Below are positions 1 to 8,018 of a DNA stretch of 64,000 nt, in pieces. A program made the translations under genes and the position numbers. Source of the stretch: an uncultured Lachnospiraceae bacterium (GTDB lineage Bacteria > Bacillota > Clostridia > Lachnospirales > Lachnospiraceae); assembly GCA_910579935.1 (NCBI GenBank), contig CAJTVQ010000020.1:3815-67814 (forward strand). The letters run 5' to 3'. Position 1 is the stretch's first letter; every line of letters starts with the position of its first letter. The notes below the pieces were generated by a model. That model did not search any database. It was not told the DNA's origin and saw only the letters and a program-made list of their open reading frames with translations.

Positions 1-251
1 TTGGAAGTAATGACGATAATCCCTTTCTTGGAAGAATCGCCCGCCTTTAAATACGGATGATTGATATTTCCCGCTTTGGCAAGCATGGAAACCACGGTCT
101 CGTACATGCAGTTAAAATATTCCTTGGACTGCTCTGCACGCTGCTTTGCCTTTTGCAGCTTAACGGTAGAAACAAGTTTCATGGCTTTGGTAATCTGCTG
201 CGTACTCTGGATACTGCCTCTACGCCTTTTTATATCTCTCATTGAAGCCAT
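1..251 (-). CDS. atpG: ATP synthase gamma subunit, N-terminal part (cut by window edge)
   Basis: Gamma is the central rotor shaft of F1, turning inside the alpha3-beta3 head. The reading frame opens with ATG at 251 (MASMRDIKRR) and continues open to the window edge, giving about 83 of the usual 280-290 residues. The opening has the typical gamma start: a basic segment (IKRRRGSIQST), then QQITKAMKLVSTVKLQKAK, the helix that forms the coiled-coil axle. It lies 31 bp downstream of atpA in the standard atp order (a, c, b, delta, alpha, gamma), so beta and epsilon should follow outside the window. The in-frame Met four codons later (240) is an alternative start. Confidence 0.95.
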   Translation of the reverse strand, partial: MASMRDIKRRRGSIQSTQQITKAMKLVSTVKLQKAKQRAEQSKEYFNCMYETVVSMLAKAGNINHPYLKAGDSSKKGIIVITS

Positions 252-282
252 AACCGTTACCTATCCTTCCATTCTAATCCTC

Positions 283-1794
283 TTATGATTTCTTAAACTG
301 CGCCTTGAATTCCCCAATCGCCTTCTTCAAAGCTTCATCCGTCGTGTCGGAAATCTGTTTTTCCGCTGCGATGGAATTAGGAATATCCGCATATTTTGTA
401 TCCAGGAACTCGAAGAACTCTTTCTCAAAACGGGTAATGTCTTCCACCGGAATATCCAGCAGGTACTTATTCGTTACCGCGTAAATAATGATAACCTGAT
501 ACTGTACCGGCATCGGCTGATACTGCGGCTGTTTTAATACTTCTTTAATCCGTTCGCCCTGTGCCAGCTTCTCTTTCGTATCGGCATCCAATTCGGAACC
601 GAACTGGGAGAAAGCAGCCAGTTCTCTATACTGTGCCAGCTCCGTACGAATCGGGGCTGCGATTTTCTTCATTGCCTTGATCTGAGCCGCACCACCTACA
701 CGGGACACGGAAAGTCCGGCATTTACGGCAGGACGGAAACCGGAATTAAACATTTCCGTCTCCAGGTAAATCTGGCCGTCTGTAATAGAGATTACGTTGG
801 TCGGAATGTATGCGGATACGTCGCCCGCCTGTGTCTCGATGATCGGAAGCGCCGTCAGAGAACCTCCACCGTATTCATCGCTCATGCGCGCCGCTCTTTC
901 CAGCAGTCTGGAATGCAGGTAGAATACGTCACCGGGATATGCTTCACGCCCGGGGGGTCTTTTTAACAGCAGTGAGAGTGTACGGTATGCCGTAGCATGT
1001 TTGCTCAGATCATCGTAAATTACCAATACATCCTCGCCGTTTTCCATCCATTCTTCTCCGATTGCACAGCCCGAATAAGGAGCAATGTACTGTAGCGGAG
1101 CAAGTTCGCTGGCGGTAGCCGCTACGATGGTTGTATAAGCCATAGCGCCGTATTCTTCCAGCGTCTTAACAATGGTGGCAACCGTGGAAGCCTTCTGTCC
1201 TATGGCAACATAGATACATTTCACTCCCTGTCCCTTCTGGTTGATGATCGTATCGATGGCAATCGCCGTCTTACCGGTCTGTCTGTCGCCGATGATCAGC
1301 TCCCTCTGTCCCCTTCCGATGGGAACCATGGAGTCGATTGCCTTGATACCTGTCTGTAACGGTGTATCTACGGATTTTCTCGTGATAACGCCGGATGCAA
1401 CTCTCTCTATCTTGCGGTATTTATCTGTTTGAATGGGTCCTTTTCCGTCAATCGGCTGACCAAGAGCATTTACTACACGTCCCAGCATTACATCGCCTAC
1501 CGGAACCTCAACCACACGGCCCGTAGTCTTTACGGTATCGCCTTCATTGATATTCTTATGGCTTCCGAGAAGAACTGCACCTACGTTGTCCTCCTCCAGA
1601 TTGAGCACCATGCCGTAAACTTCACCGGGGAACTCTAATAATTCTCCCTGCATGGCATTCTCAAGTCCATGTACGCGGGCAATACCATCCGCAACCTGAA
1701 TTACCGTACCCACATCGGATACTTCCAGTTCAGACGCATATCTCTTGATCTGATCCTTAATGACAGAACTTATTTCTTCCGGTCTTAAATTCAT
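283..1794 (-). CDS. atpA: ATP synthase alpha subunit
   Basis: Alpha is the regulatory nucleotide-binding subunit of the F1 head, alternating with beta. The 503 residues match the usual length. An N-terminal beta-barrel segment is followed by the Walker A motif GDRQTGKT at about residues 169-176, then VIYDDLSKHA and the alpha signature region PGREAYPGDVFYLHSRLLERAA. The C-terminal helical domain is complete. It sits between atpH (25 bp upstream) and atpG (31 bp downstream) in one minus-strand operon. Nothing looks broken. Confidence 0.98.
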   Translation of the reverse strand: MNLRPEEISSVIKDQIKRYASELEVSDVGTVIQVADGIARVHGLENAMQGELLEFPGEVYGMVLNLEEDNVGAVLLGSHKNINEGDTVKTTGRVVEVPVGDVMLGRVVNALGQPIDGKGPIQTDKYRKIERVASGVITRKSVDTPLQTGIKAIDSMVPIGRGQRELIIGDRQTGKTAIAIDTIINQKGQGVKCIYVAIGQKASTVATIVKTLEEYGAMAYTTIVAATASELAPLQYIAPYSGCAIGEEWMENGEDVLVIYDDLSKHATAYRTLSLLLKRPPGREAYPGDVFYLHSRLLERAARMSDEYGGGSLTALPIIETQAGDVSAYIPTNVISITDGQIYLETEMFNSGFRPAVNAGLSVSRVGGAAQIKAMKKIAAPIRTELAQYRELAAFSQFGSELDADTKEKLAQGERIKEVLKQPQYQPMPVQYQVIIIYAVTNKYLLDIPVEDITRFEKEFFEFLDTKYADIPNSIAAEKQISDTTDEALKKAIGEFKAQFKKS

Positions 1795-1819
1795 GGATCT
1801 GTACGCACCTTTCTTATTT

Positions 1820-2368
1820 TTATGACAGCTGAATCTTTATCAACTGTCTTGTAAGTTCATTTAACCTTGTTTTTATACTGCTGTCCACCACACGGTCTCC
1901 GATTCGGATGACCATGCCGCCGATCAGACTCTCGTCCACGGCATAATGCATTTCCATCTTCTTATAGGATGTGGTCTGAAGCAGTTTCTGCTCTACTTCC
2001 GCTTTCTGCTCCTCACGAAGCGGTGCCGCCGTCGTCACATAAGCGATACCGATACCTTTGTATCTCTTTACTTCCGTTAAGAAATATTCCAATATCCCAT
2101 CGATCTCACCATAGCGGTCTTTTGTCACGATTAACGTAAGAAAACCTGTCAGTTCATCCGAAATACGGCCTTTCAGCACATTCTGAAGCACCTGTATCTT
2201 CTCTTCCTTCAGAATCTTCGGATGATTCATGAGTTTACCGAATTCCTTATTCTGTGCAAAAACTTCCTGCAGCCGGGTAATTTCCTCCATGAACACATCG
2301 ACCTGGTTCTCTTCCACGGCAAGCTCGAATAAAGCTTCTCCATATGTTTTTGAAACTAGCTTAGCCAT
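1820..2368 (-). CDS. atpH: ATP synthase delta subunit
   Basis: Delta (the OSCP homologue) ties the top of the F1 head to the peripheral b stalk. At 182 residues it has family length. It starts MAKLVSKTYGEALFELA, the usual delta opening helix, and ends with the conserved IGGMVIRIGDRVVDSSIKTRLNEL segment split across its last 40 residues. Its start overlaps the end of atpF by 13 bp, which suggests translational coupling. Third structural cistron before alpha in the atp operon. Confidence 0.95.
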   Translation of the reverse strand: MAKLVSKTYGEALFELAVEENQVDVFMEEITRLQEVFAQNKEFGKLMNHPKILKEEKIQVLQNVLKGRISDELTGFLTLIVTKDRYGEIDGILEYFLTEVKRYKGIGIAYVTTAAPLREEQKAEVEQKLLQTTSYKKMEMHYAVDESLIGGMVIRIGDRVVDSSIKTRLNELTRQLIKIQLS

Positions 2369-2916
2369 GTGCTTTCACCTATTTCTTTCAATGTCTCATC
2401 AACCAGACTGTCACGGACAGCCGTATCAATGGAAGAATTTACCACTTTTCCTGCCATCATGGACGCTATCACTATCATCTCGCGCTTCATGTCATCGACA
2501 GCTTTCTTCTTCTCAAGTTCTGCTTCCACCTTTGCCCGCTCAATAATCCTTGCCGCTTCTTCTTTTGCTTCCGCAACAATCTTATTTTCATTGGCAAGCG
2601 CTTTTTTTCTCGCATCACTTAAGATAGCTTCCGCTTCTTTATCGATATTCCTGATTTTGGATTCATAGTCCGCTTTCAGCTTCGCCGCATTCTCCATATC
2701 CTGTGCAGCGCTGTCCAGCTCACCCTTAATCTTATCCTGACGCTTCTGCATCATATCCCTTACCGGATTGAACAGAAGTTTTGACGCGATCAGGAACAGG
2801 GCGAATACAGCTATGATCATAAGCCCCGCATCCGCTATCAGCTGGAGGTCCAGATCAAATAATCTCGGCTCCATCTCGGCGGCAGCCAACATAAATCCCG
2901 TGCCTAATATATTCAA
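2356..2916 (-). CDS. atpF: ATP synthase b subunit
   Basis: Subunit b forms the peripheral stator stalk in the membrane sector. The 186-residue product has one hydrophobic membrane span at about residues 30-50 (LMIIAVFALFLIASKLLF), then NPVRDMMQKRQ, followed by a long charged helix rich in Ala, Glu and Lys that should dimerise. The stretch before the span (LGTGFMLAAAEMEPRLFDLDLQ) fits a short outer tail. Its 3' end overlaps atpH. Start by the only strong Met with a purine-rich upstream (gggaaggaggc); the internal Met at residue 9 is less likely. Confidence 0.95.
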   Translation of the reverse strand: MNILGTGFMLAAAEMEPRLFDLDLQLIADAGLMIIAVFALFLIASKLLFNPVRDMMQKRQDKIKGELDSAAQDMENAAKLKADYESKIRNIDKEAEAILSDARKKALANENKIVAEAKEEAARIIERAKVEAELEKKKAVDDMKREMIVIASMMAGKVVNSSIDTAVRDSLVDETLKEIGESTWLS

Positions 2917-2973
2917 GACGTAAGCCTCCCTTCCCTAAAACTTTTGTTTTCCATATATCATCCAAAAAGTCTC

Positions 2974-3228
2974 TTAAGGTACAAGAGGTTTTACGAATAA
3001 GAGCAGCATGGCAATAAGCAGACCATACAGACCCGTTGTCTCGGCAACTGCCTGCCCCAAAAGCATCGTAGAAGTAACGTCGGATTTTGCACCCGGATTT
3101 CTTCCTACCGCTGCTGCCGCGTGTCCTGCCGCAATACCCTGACCTACACCAGGACCAATACCTGCGATAACCGCAAGACCTGCTCCGATTGCTGAACAAC
3201 CTAATATAAAGTTCGTGTTAAATTCCAT
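2974..3228 (-). CDS. atpE: ATP synthase c subunit with sodium-type ion site
   Basis: Subunit c forms the membrane rotor ring that carries the coupling ion. The 84-residue hairpin has two hydrophobic helices joined by the polar loop around RNPGAK. The ion-site residues read Q30, V61, E63, T64, T65 and Y68. With a two-residue offset these match the Na+ ligands known in Ilyobacter/Propionigenium c rings (Q32, V63, E65, S66, T67, Y70), with Thr for Ser at one place. A proton-only ring would usually lack the Gln and the Ser/Thr-Thr pair, so Na+ coupling is inferred. Strong AGGAGG site just upstream of the start. A 6-bp-longer spacer separates it from atpF than elsewhere in the operon. Confidence 0.97.
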   Translation of the reverse strand: MEFNTNFILGCSAIGAGLAVIAGIGPGVGQGIAAGHAAAAVGRNPGAKSDVTSTMLLGQAVAETTGLYGLLIAMLLLFVKPLVP

Positions 3229-3303
3229 TGTTGATTCCTCCTTGGATTAAAAAGTGATTATTAAATATTCTTTATTCAATTGTTTACTTAAGTCAGACAA
3301 TTA

Positions 3304-4023
3304 TCATTCCGTAGTACATGCATCTGCAATATAGGTCATCGTCAGCATACAGAATACATAAGTCTGAATCGCCCCCGAGAACAAGTCAAAGTATACATGA
3401 AGCGCTCCCGGCCAGACATATGCAATCTTAGAAAGCAGACCATAAACCAGCGCCATCATTACCACACCCGACAGAATATTGGCAAACAGACGCAGCGACA
3501 ATGAAATCGGTACGGCAATGTCACCGATCACATTGATCGGCGCCCATATCGGCCACGGATCACACAGTCCTTTAATGACTCCCTTCACCTTCTGATGCTT
3601 GAACTTGTTGAAATGAATCGTCACAAAGGTCATAATGCCGAGTGCAAAGGTCACTCCATAATCGGCAGTTGGCGGGCGCAGCCCGAAGAGACCCGAAATG
3701 TTGCTCAGTAAGATAAATATGAATATCGTACCGATATAGTTGCGGAAGCTAACGGCATATTTTCCCATTACTCCTCCAACCATATTATCCAGCATCTCCA
3801 CTACCAGCTCCACAATGTTTTGGAATGTACCAGGGACCTCGGATGCATGTTTGACCACCCGGTTTGCTGCAATACAGAAACCAATAATAACCAGCATGAC
3901 GATCAGCACACATACATGTGTGGTTGTTATCCATACGGTCTGACCAAACAGCTCATACGAAAATACGCCATGAACCATAAAATCAATATCAGCCGCCGAG
4001 GATAACAAAATTCCCTGTTCCAT
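3304..4023 (-). CDS. atpB: ATP synthase a subunit
   Basis: Subunit a holds the two ion half-channels next to the c ring. The 239-residue protein has five or six hydrophobic segments. The essential stator arginine is in SLSLRLFANILSG (R178). The N-terminus through residue 30 is likely outside, and a long amphipathic helix follows. It is the first structural subunit after the two small AtpI/AtpZ-type proteins and lies 75 bp before atpE. The extra polar residues expected of a sodium path cannot be judged by eye, but the c subunit suggests Na+ as coupling ion. Confidence 0.96.
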   Translation of the reverse strand: MEQGILLSSAADIDFMVHGVFSYELFGQTVWITTTHVCVLIVMLVIIGFCIAANRVVKHASEVPGTFQNIVELVVEMLDNMVGGVMGKYAVSFRNYIGTIFIFILLSNISGLFGLRPPTADYGVTFALGIMTFVTIHFNKFKHQKVKGVIKGLCDPWPIWAPINVIGDIAVPISLSLRLFANILSGVVMMALVYGLLSKIAYVWPGALHVYFDLFSGAIQTYVFCMLTMTYIADACTTE

Positions 4024-4043
4024 ATTCTCACCTCCTCCTTATA

Positions 4044-4517
4044 TTAGTTATTTATGTTACCTAATACTTTATGAGTAAACGGCTGTATATAAGCCGCTAC
4101 TTTCAATCCCATCAGCCCCAGAAAAGCCGCAAGCGGATTGGCAAAACCGCTGACCATGATACATGCCATCACCGCCACGATCACCAGATAGCGGATGATA
4201 TTATGCTTTGTCATCATCTTCACGGCAGTATCCCTTGCAAAATCCAAAGCCCTGTCCAAAGCCCACCACATATGTACGCCTGCCGCCACCGCCAGCAACG
4301 TTCCCATCCAAAGTCCGAGACTATACCCGGCCCTGTCCGAAACAAACCAGATTCCCACGGCCTGACACAGTAAGCCCCATACCATGATGCCTATGGACAA
4401 TTCCAATAACGTCCGATCCGGTTTCTTCCCCGAACCCTTTCCTTCTTTCCGTTCTTCTCCGGTTGTATCATTCATTTTCTCGTTTTCCCTTACTTCCTTA
4501 GCTTCGCCTGCTTCCAC
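4044..4517 (-). CDS. atpI: ATP synthase subunit I (AtpI-type) membrane protein
   Basis: A 157-residue small membrane protein at the place where atpI sits in Firmicute atp operons. A charged N-terminal stretch of about 40 residues is followed by four hydrophobic segments. AtpI proteins help c-ring assembly in some species. The frame starts with GTG at 4517 inside the end of the upstream gene (20-bp overlap); an ATG at residue 15 (4475) is an alternative start that would remove part of the acidic leader. The family call rests on size, topology and position rather than a strict motif. Confidence 0.75.
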   Translation of the reverse strand: MEAGEAKEVRENEKMNDTTGEERKEGKGSGKKPDRTLLELSIGIMVWGLLCQAVGIWFVSDRAGYSLGLWMGTLLAVAAGVHMWWALDRALDFARDTAVKMMTKHNIIRYLVIVAVMACIMVSGFANPLAAFLGLMGLKVAAYIQPFTHKVLGNINN

Positions 4518-4761
4518 GCCGGGTATCCCTTTCGTTTTTCATACTGTATATCCTCTTTGCAAAGATATATACATTGCGGAATCCTGCCATGGCTCCCACA
4601 AAAAATAAAATCACCATCCAAAACGAAGTATCAAACCTCCGGTCCAGATAGATGCCAAGAAAGGAGCAGAGAAAAATCGGCACCAGCATATTGATTCCAA
4701 ACTGCGTGATCATTGTCAACGCATGGTATACACTTTTTCCGTATTTCACTTCCGCCTCCAT
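4498..4761 (-). CDS. AtpZ/AtpI-family small membrane protein, first gene of the atp operon
   Basis: An 87-residue protein (from ATG at 4761) with two membrane segments around FGINMLVPIFLCSFLGIYLD and a second span before NVYIFAKRIY, ending in a basic tail. This is the ATPase_gene1 (AtpZ-like) pattern; such proteins accompany the F0 sector, and a Mg2+/Ca2+ role has been proposed for some. An in-frame TTG at 4791 would add ten residues, but it would lie only about 10 nt after the start predicted from the TATAAT at 4808-4813, so the ATG is preferred. No good ribosome site precedes either start, which leaves the N-terminus uncertain. Confidence 0.65.
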   Translation of the reverse strand: MEAEVKYGKSVYHALTMITQFGINMLVPIFLCSFLGIYLDRRFDTSFWMVILFFVGAMAGFRNVYIFAKRIYSMKNERDTRRGSRRS

Positions 4762-4807
4762 GCTTTTTTGTAAACCGCTTTTATGACCCAAAAATAATCA
4801 CCCTATA

Positions 4808-4868
4808 ATTATACCCATTTTTTAGCACAATGTCTAGCATTACAAAATAAAAAACAAGTTTTTGTCAA
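4808..4868 (-). promoter_or_regulatory. Promoter region of the atp operon
   Basis: Read on the minus strand, TAGACA (4831-4836), a 17-bp spacer and TATAAT (4808-4813) make a near-consensus sigma-A promoter just upstream of the first atp gene. A second candidate, TTGACA (4863-4868) with TGTAAT (4839-4844) at 18 bp, lies behind it. The flanking DNA is very AT-rich and separates the operon from the divergent gene at 5035. Confidence 0.7.
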
Positions 4869-5034
4869 AAAATACGATTAAACATTACCGCAAATTTATT
4901 CAGTTCTCTCCGTTTTTTAATCGACCATAAATGCCAAATTAATCATTGACTTTTCTTTTTCCCAATAGTAGTATGTGGTCATACCCATTTTCAAACACCA
5001 AACACTGCACTGCAGTACAGAAATGAGGATGAAT

Positions 5035-5526
5035 ATGACAAATCCGACTTTATACCGTAAAAGAATCATACCCGAAGAGTGTATCCACTTAAAAGACGAC
5101 ATCATCATTACATGCAATGAAGACATCATCCTGACCCGGTGGAATTCCCTCAAGCCAAAAAAAGATCTTCATCACGGCTATTCCTGTTACTTTTTGAAAA
5201 AGGGCTTCAAAGTAAGCCAGTTCCTGCGCGAAGACGACTCACTTCTGTACTGGTACTGCGACATTGTGGAATACATCTACGATAACGCAGATAACTCGAT
5301 GACATCTCTGGATCTGCTGGCCGACGTCATCGTCTATCCCAACGGTTTTGTCAAAGTCATGGATTTAGACGAACTGGCCATCACACTGAATCAAGGCACA
5401 CTCTCTCAGAATCTGCTGACCCAATGCTTAAACAGACTCAACGACCTGCTCCAGATCATATACAGAGGAGAATTCCACACCCTGCAAAAATACATAGAAG
5501 ACTGCAATCCGCCGCTTCAGCCTTAA
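5035..5526 (+). CDS. DUF402 domain protein
   Basis: A 163-residue soluble protein. The middle reads YWYCDIVEYIYD, then LDLLADVIVYPNGFVKVMD and DLDELAITLNQG. This is the order of conserved acidic and aromatic blocks in the DUF402 fold; characterised members hydrolyse nucleoside tri- or diphosphates or act in FomD-like reactions. The exact substrate is unknown here. The chosen ATG (5035) has AGG six bases upstream; in-frame ATGs at 5023 and 5029 and a longer frame from 4975 also exist. It is transcribed away from the atp operon and ends 56 bp before the convergent wall hydrolase gene. No clear T-tract terminator separates the two. Confidence 0.75.
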   Translation: MTNPTLYRKRIIPEECIHLKDDIIITCNEDIILTRWNSLKPKKDLHHGYSCYFLKKGFKVSQFLREDDSLLYWYCDIVEYIYDNADNSMTSLDLLADVIVYPNGFVKVMDLDELAITLNQGTLSQNLLTQCLNRLNDLLQIIYRGEFHTLQKYIEDCNPPLQP

Positions 5527-5582
5527 ATACAATCATAAGAGCGCTCGGAAAGCGGGCAGTGCATCCACGGCCGAAACCGCTG

Positions 5583-6755
5583 TTAATAAAACACATGTCC
5601 CCCGATATTGATGCCGCTCAGCCCTTCTATCGGGGTACGGAAATACACACAGTTTCCAACATTCGTATTTCCCCGCATCGCTTCATCGGCCGCATGGTAA
5701 CAGCTGTCCGTTGCCTTATTATCGGCTAACGCAGCCGCCAGCCTTCCGCTTGCCACTGGCGAAAACTGTCCGCCCTGGTAGATCACGCCGACTACGGAAT
5801 CCGGATACACGGAACTCAATACACGGTTGATCACTACCGCCCCAACCGCTACCTGTCCGGCATAGCTTTCACCGCCTGCCTCACAGTAAATCAGGTTCGC
5901 CAGCAGATACCGGTCCCCCTCCGCAAAGCTGACTTCTGAAATATCTCTCCACGAAGACTGCGCCGCCAGTCTGGAAAGCCGGATTTCCTCGGCAAGTTTC
6001 GCCTGCAGATCCGCAATATTCTGCTCCTGTTCCTTTAACTTCTGTTCATAGGCGAGGGCCTCCGATTCCGCCTGGGAAATTTCATTGGTTTTCCCCGCCA
6101 GATTCTTTGATGTCTGACTGACCAGTCCTGACACCCTCTCTTTTTCTTCCTCCACCCGTACCTTATATTCGTCCAGCTCCCGTTTCTCTTCTTCCAGCTG
6201 CTGTTTCACCGCCTGTATCATTTCTTTCGTGGCGGTATATTCCTCCAGCTTCTTCCTGTCATAGGCGGAAAGCTGCTCGATATAGTCACTGCGGTTCAGA
6301 AAATCAGCCAGACTCGCCGATTCAAACAGCATATCCATCATTACATAATCCTGTGTTTCATAAATGAACTGAATGCGTTTTTTCATGCACTCATACTGCC
6401 ATTCCTCCGTAGCTTCCGCATCCGCCAGTTCCCTCTCCGTCGTTTCTATCTCTTTTCCCTTCTCTTCTATCTGACGCTCCAGCTCCGCAATATTGTCACT
6501 TACTTCCTGCAGCTGACCGTTCAGTGTATGGAGCTGCCCCTGAAGGGAGCTCTTCTGCTCATTGAGGGTATTCAGTTCCTCTTTTGTCTCACCCAGATTT
6601 TCCTCTGTTTCCTTTTTGGCATCTTCTGCTTCCTGCAGTTTCTTGCGGGTAGCTTCCGTGGCATACGCAGTCGATGTAACCGCCATGGGAAAACCGCTTA
6701 ACAGCAATACTCCTGCAAGGATTGCCGCCATATTCTGTTTTCCTGTACGTTTCAT
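5583..6755 (-). CDS. Secreted wall hydrolase: coiled coil plus SleB-type catalytic domain
   Basis: A 390-residue exported protein. It has a signal peptide (basic start, then AAILAGVLLLSGFPMAV, with cleavage likely near TAYA-TEA). A long Glu/Lys/Gln-rich coiled coil of about 220 residues follows, like those of PcsB/CwlO-type proteins. The last 105 residues form a Hydrolase_2 (SleB) domain with LANLIYCEAGGESYAGQVAV and NRVLSS. SleB enzymes are lytic transglycosylases of spore cortex or vegetative wall. The ATG at 6755 has AGGTGG upstream; a TTG start at 6797 would abut the upp stop codon but lacks a good ribosome site. The coiled coil suggests control by a membrane partner (as with FtsEX for PcsB), which is inference. 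Confidence 0.85.
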   Translation of the reverse strand: MKRTGKQNMAAILAGVLLLSGFPMAVTSTAYATEATRKKLQEAEDAKKETEENLGETKEELNTLNEQKSSLQGQLHTLNGQLQEVSDNIAELERQIEEKGKEIETTERELADAEATEEWQYECMKKRIQFIYETQDYVMMDMLFESASLADFLNRSDYIEQLSAYDRKKLEEYTATKEMIQAVKQQLEEEKRELDEYKVRVEEEKERVSGLVSQTSKNLAGKTNEISQAESEALAYEQKLKEQEQNIADLQAKLAEEIRLSRLAAQSSWRDISEVSFAEGDRYLLANLIYCEAGGESYAGQVAVGAVVINRVLSSVYPDSVVGVIYQGGQFSPVASGRLAAALADNKATDSCYHAADEAMRGNTNVGNCVYFRTPIEGLSGINIGGHVFY

Positions 6756-6797
6756 TCCGCCCACCTGCCTTTTACCAGATTCTAAAACTTTTTTCAA

Positions 6798-7427
6798 TTA
6801 TTTCGTGCCGAATATCCTGTCCCCTGCATCTCCCAGTCCCGGCACAATATATCCATGCTCATTCAGCTTCTCATCCAAAGCGCCGATATATAGATCCACG
6901 TCCGGATGTGCTTCCTTCATCCTCTCCACACCCTCCGGTGCAGCAATGATACACATAAAATGAATATTCCTGCATCCTTTATCTTTTAACATCCGGATCG
7001 CTGCCACGGATGAACCGCCGGTTGCCAGCATCGGATCAACTACAAATATTTCCCGCTCCGCGCAATCGGCCGGAAGCTTGCAATAATATTCCACCGGCTC
7101 TAAAGACTGCGGATCGCGGTACAAACCGATATGCCCTACTTTAACTGCCGGAATTAACGCCAGCACGCCGTCCACCATTCCCAAACCAGCGCGCAGAATC
7201 GGAATAACCGCCATCTTCTTTCCTTTTAATTCTTTTACCACAGCCGGACAGACAGGCGTTTCTATCTGCACTTCGGAAAGCTGCAGGTTCCTGGTCGCCT
7301 CATAGCAGATCAGCATGGCAATCTCACTAATAGTCTGTCTGAAATCCTTTGTTCCCGTATCTTTCCTTCTGATATATCCGATTTTATGCTGGATCAGCGG
7401 ATGATCCATCACCATTATCTTTCCCAT
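6798..7427 (-). CDS. upp: Uracil phosphoribosyltransferase
   Basis: Makes UMP from uracil and PRPP in pyrimidine salvage. From ATG 7427, preceded by AGGAG, the protein has 209 residues, the standard length. It carries the PRPP-binding loop VDPMLATGGSS and the C-terminal YIVPGLGDAGDRIFGT block that binds uracil. A longer frame from 7448 adds seven residues but has no better ribosome site. It follows rpiB by 42 bp on the same strand, so both probably share a transcript. Confidence 0.96.
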   Translation of the reverse strand: MGKIMVMDHPLIQHKIGYIRRKDTGTKDFRQTISEIAMLICYEATRNLQLSEVQIETPVCPAVVKELKGKKMAVIPILRAGLGMVDGVLALIPAVKVGHIGLYRDPQSLEPVEYYCKLPADCAEREIFVVDPMLATGGSSVAAIRMLKDKGCRNIHFMCIIAAPEGVERMKEAHPDVDLYIGALDEKLNEHGYIVPGLGDAGDRIFGTK

Positions 7428-7469
7428 TCCATCGCTCCTGCTTTCCATCCAACTTAATCTTCCCTGCTT

Positions 7470-7922
7470 TTATCTCATGGTCTCTTCTTCCAAAGCCTGA
7501 ATTGCCGCCACTCTTCTGCAATGCTTTTCTTCGCCCGGGAACTGCGTATTCAGAAAGGTATCCACAATGCACAAAGCCAGATTCGTCCCCACAATGCCCG
7601 CACCAAGAGCCAGCACATTTGCATTGTTATGTTCCCTCGTCAATCTGGCAGACACGGTGTCCGAACAAAGCGCACAGCGGATTCCCTTTATTTTATTCGC
7701 CGTAATGGAAATCCCAATTCCGGTGGTGCAGATTACAATACCTTTATCACATTCCCCCGCCGCAACCGCTTTCGCCGCTGCGCTCCCGAATTCCGGATAG
7801 TCACAGGACTGGGTACTCATACAGCCAAAATCCCTGTACTCAATGCCTTTCTCCTCCAGATACTTAATAACCTCCTGTTTCAGACCATATCCGCCATGGT
7901 CGCTTCCCAATGCCACTCGCAT
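7470..7922 (-). CDS. rpiB: Ribose-5-phosphate isomerase B
   Basis: Interconverts ribose 5-phosphate and ribulose 5-phosphate. The 150-residue protein shows the RpiB landmarks: the N-terminal GSDHGGYGLK, the active-site Cys in VICTTGIGIS and the EHNNANVLALG block with its catalytic His region. Length is normal for the family, which also includes the LacAB-type isomerases; the gene order rpiB-upp next to a Sua5 gene favours RpiB. It lies 96 bp downstream of the Sua5-type gene. Confidence 0.95.
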   Translation of the reverse strand: MRVALGSDHGGYGLKQEVIKYLEEKGIEYRDFGCMSTQSCDYPEFGSAAAKAVAAGECDKGIVICTTGIGISITANKIKGIRCALCSDTVSARLTREHNNANVLALGAGIVGTNLALCIVDTFLNTQFPGEEKHCRRVAAIQALEEETMR

Positions 7923-8018
7923 GTTTTCATCCTCCTTTTTTTATTTTGCATCCGCCTTTCCGGTCTGCTGCCGTAAAAACATTCCTTGCATTTCCAACTC
8001 TCATTATCCTGCATTTAT

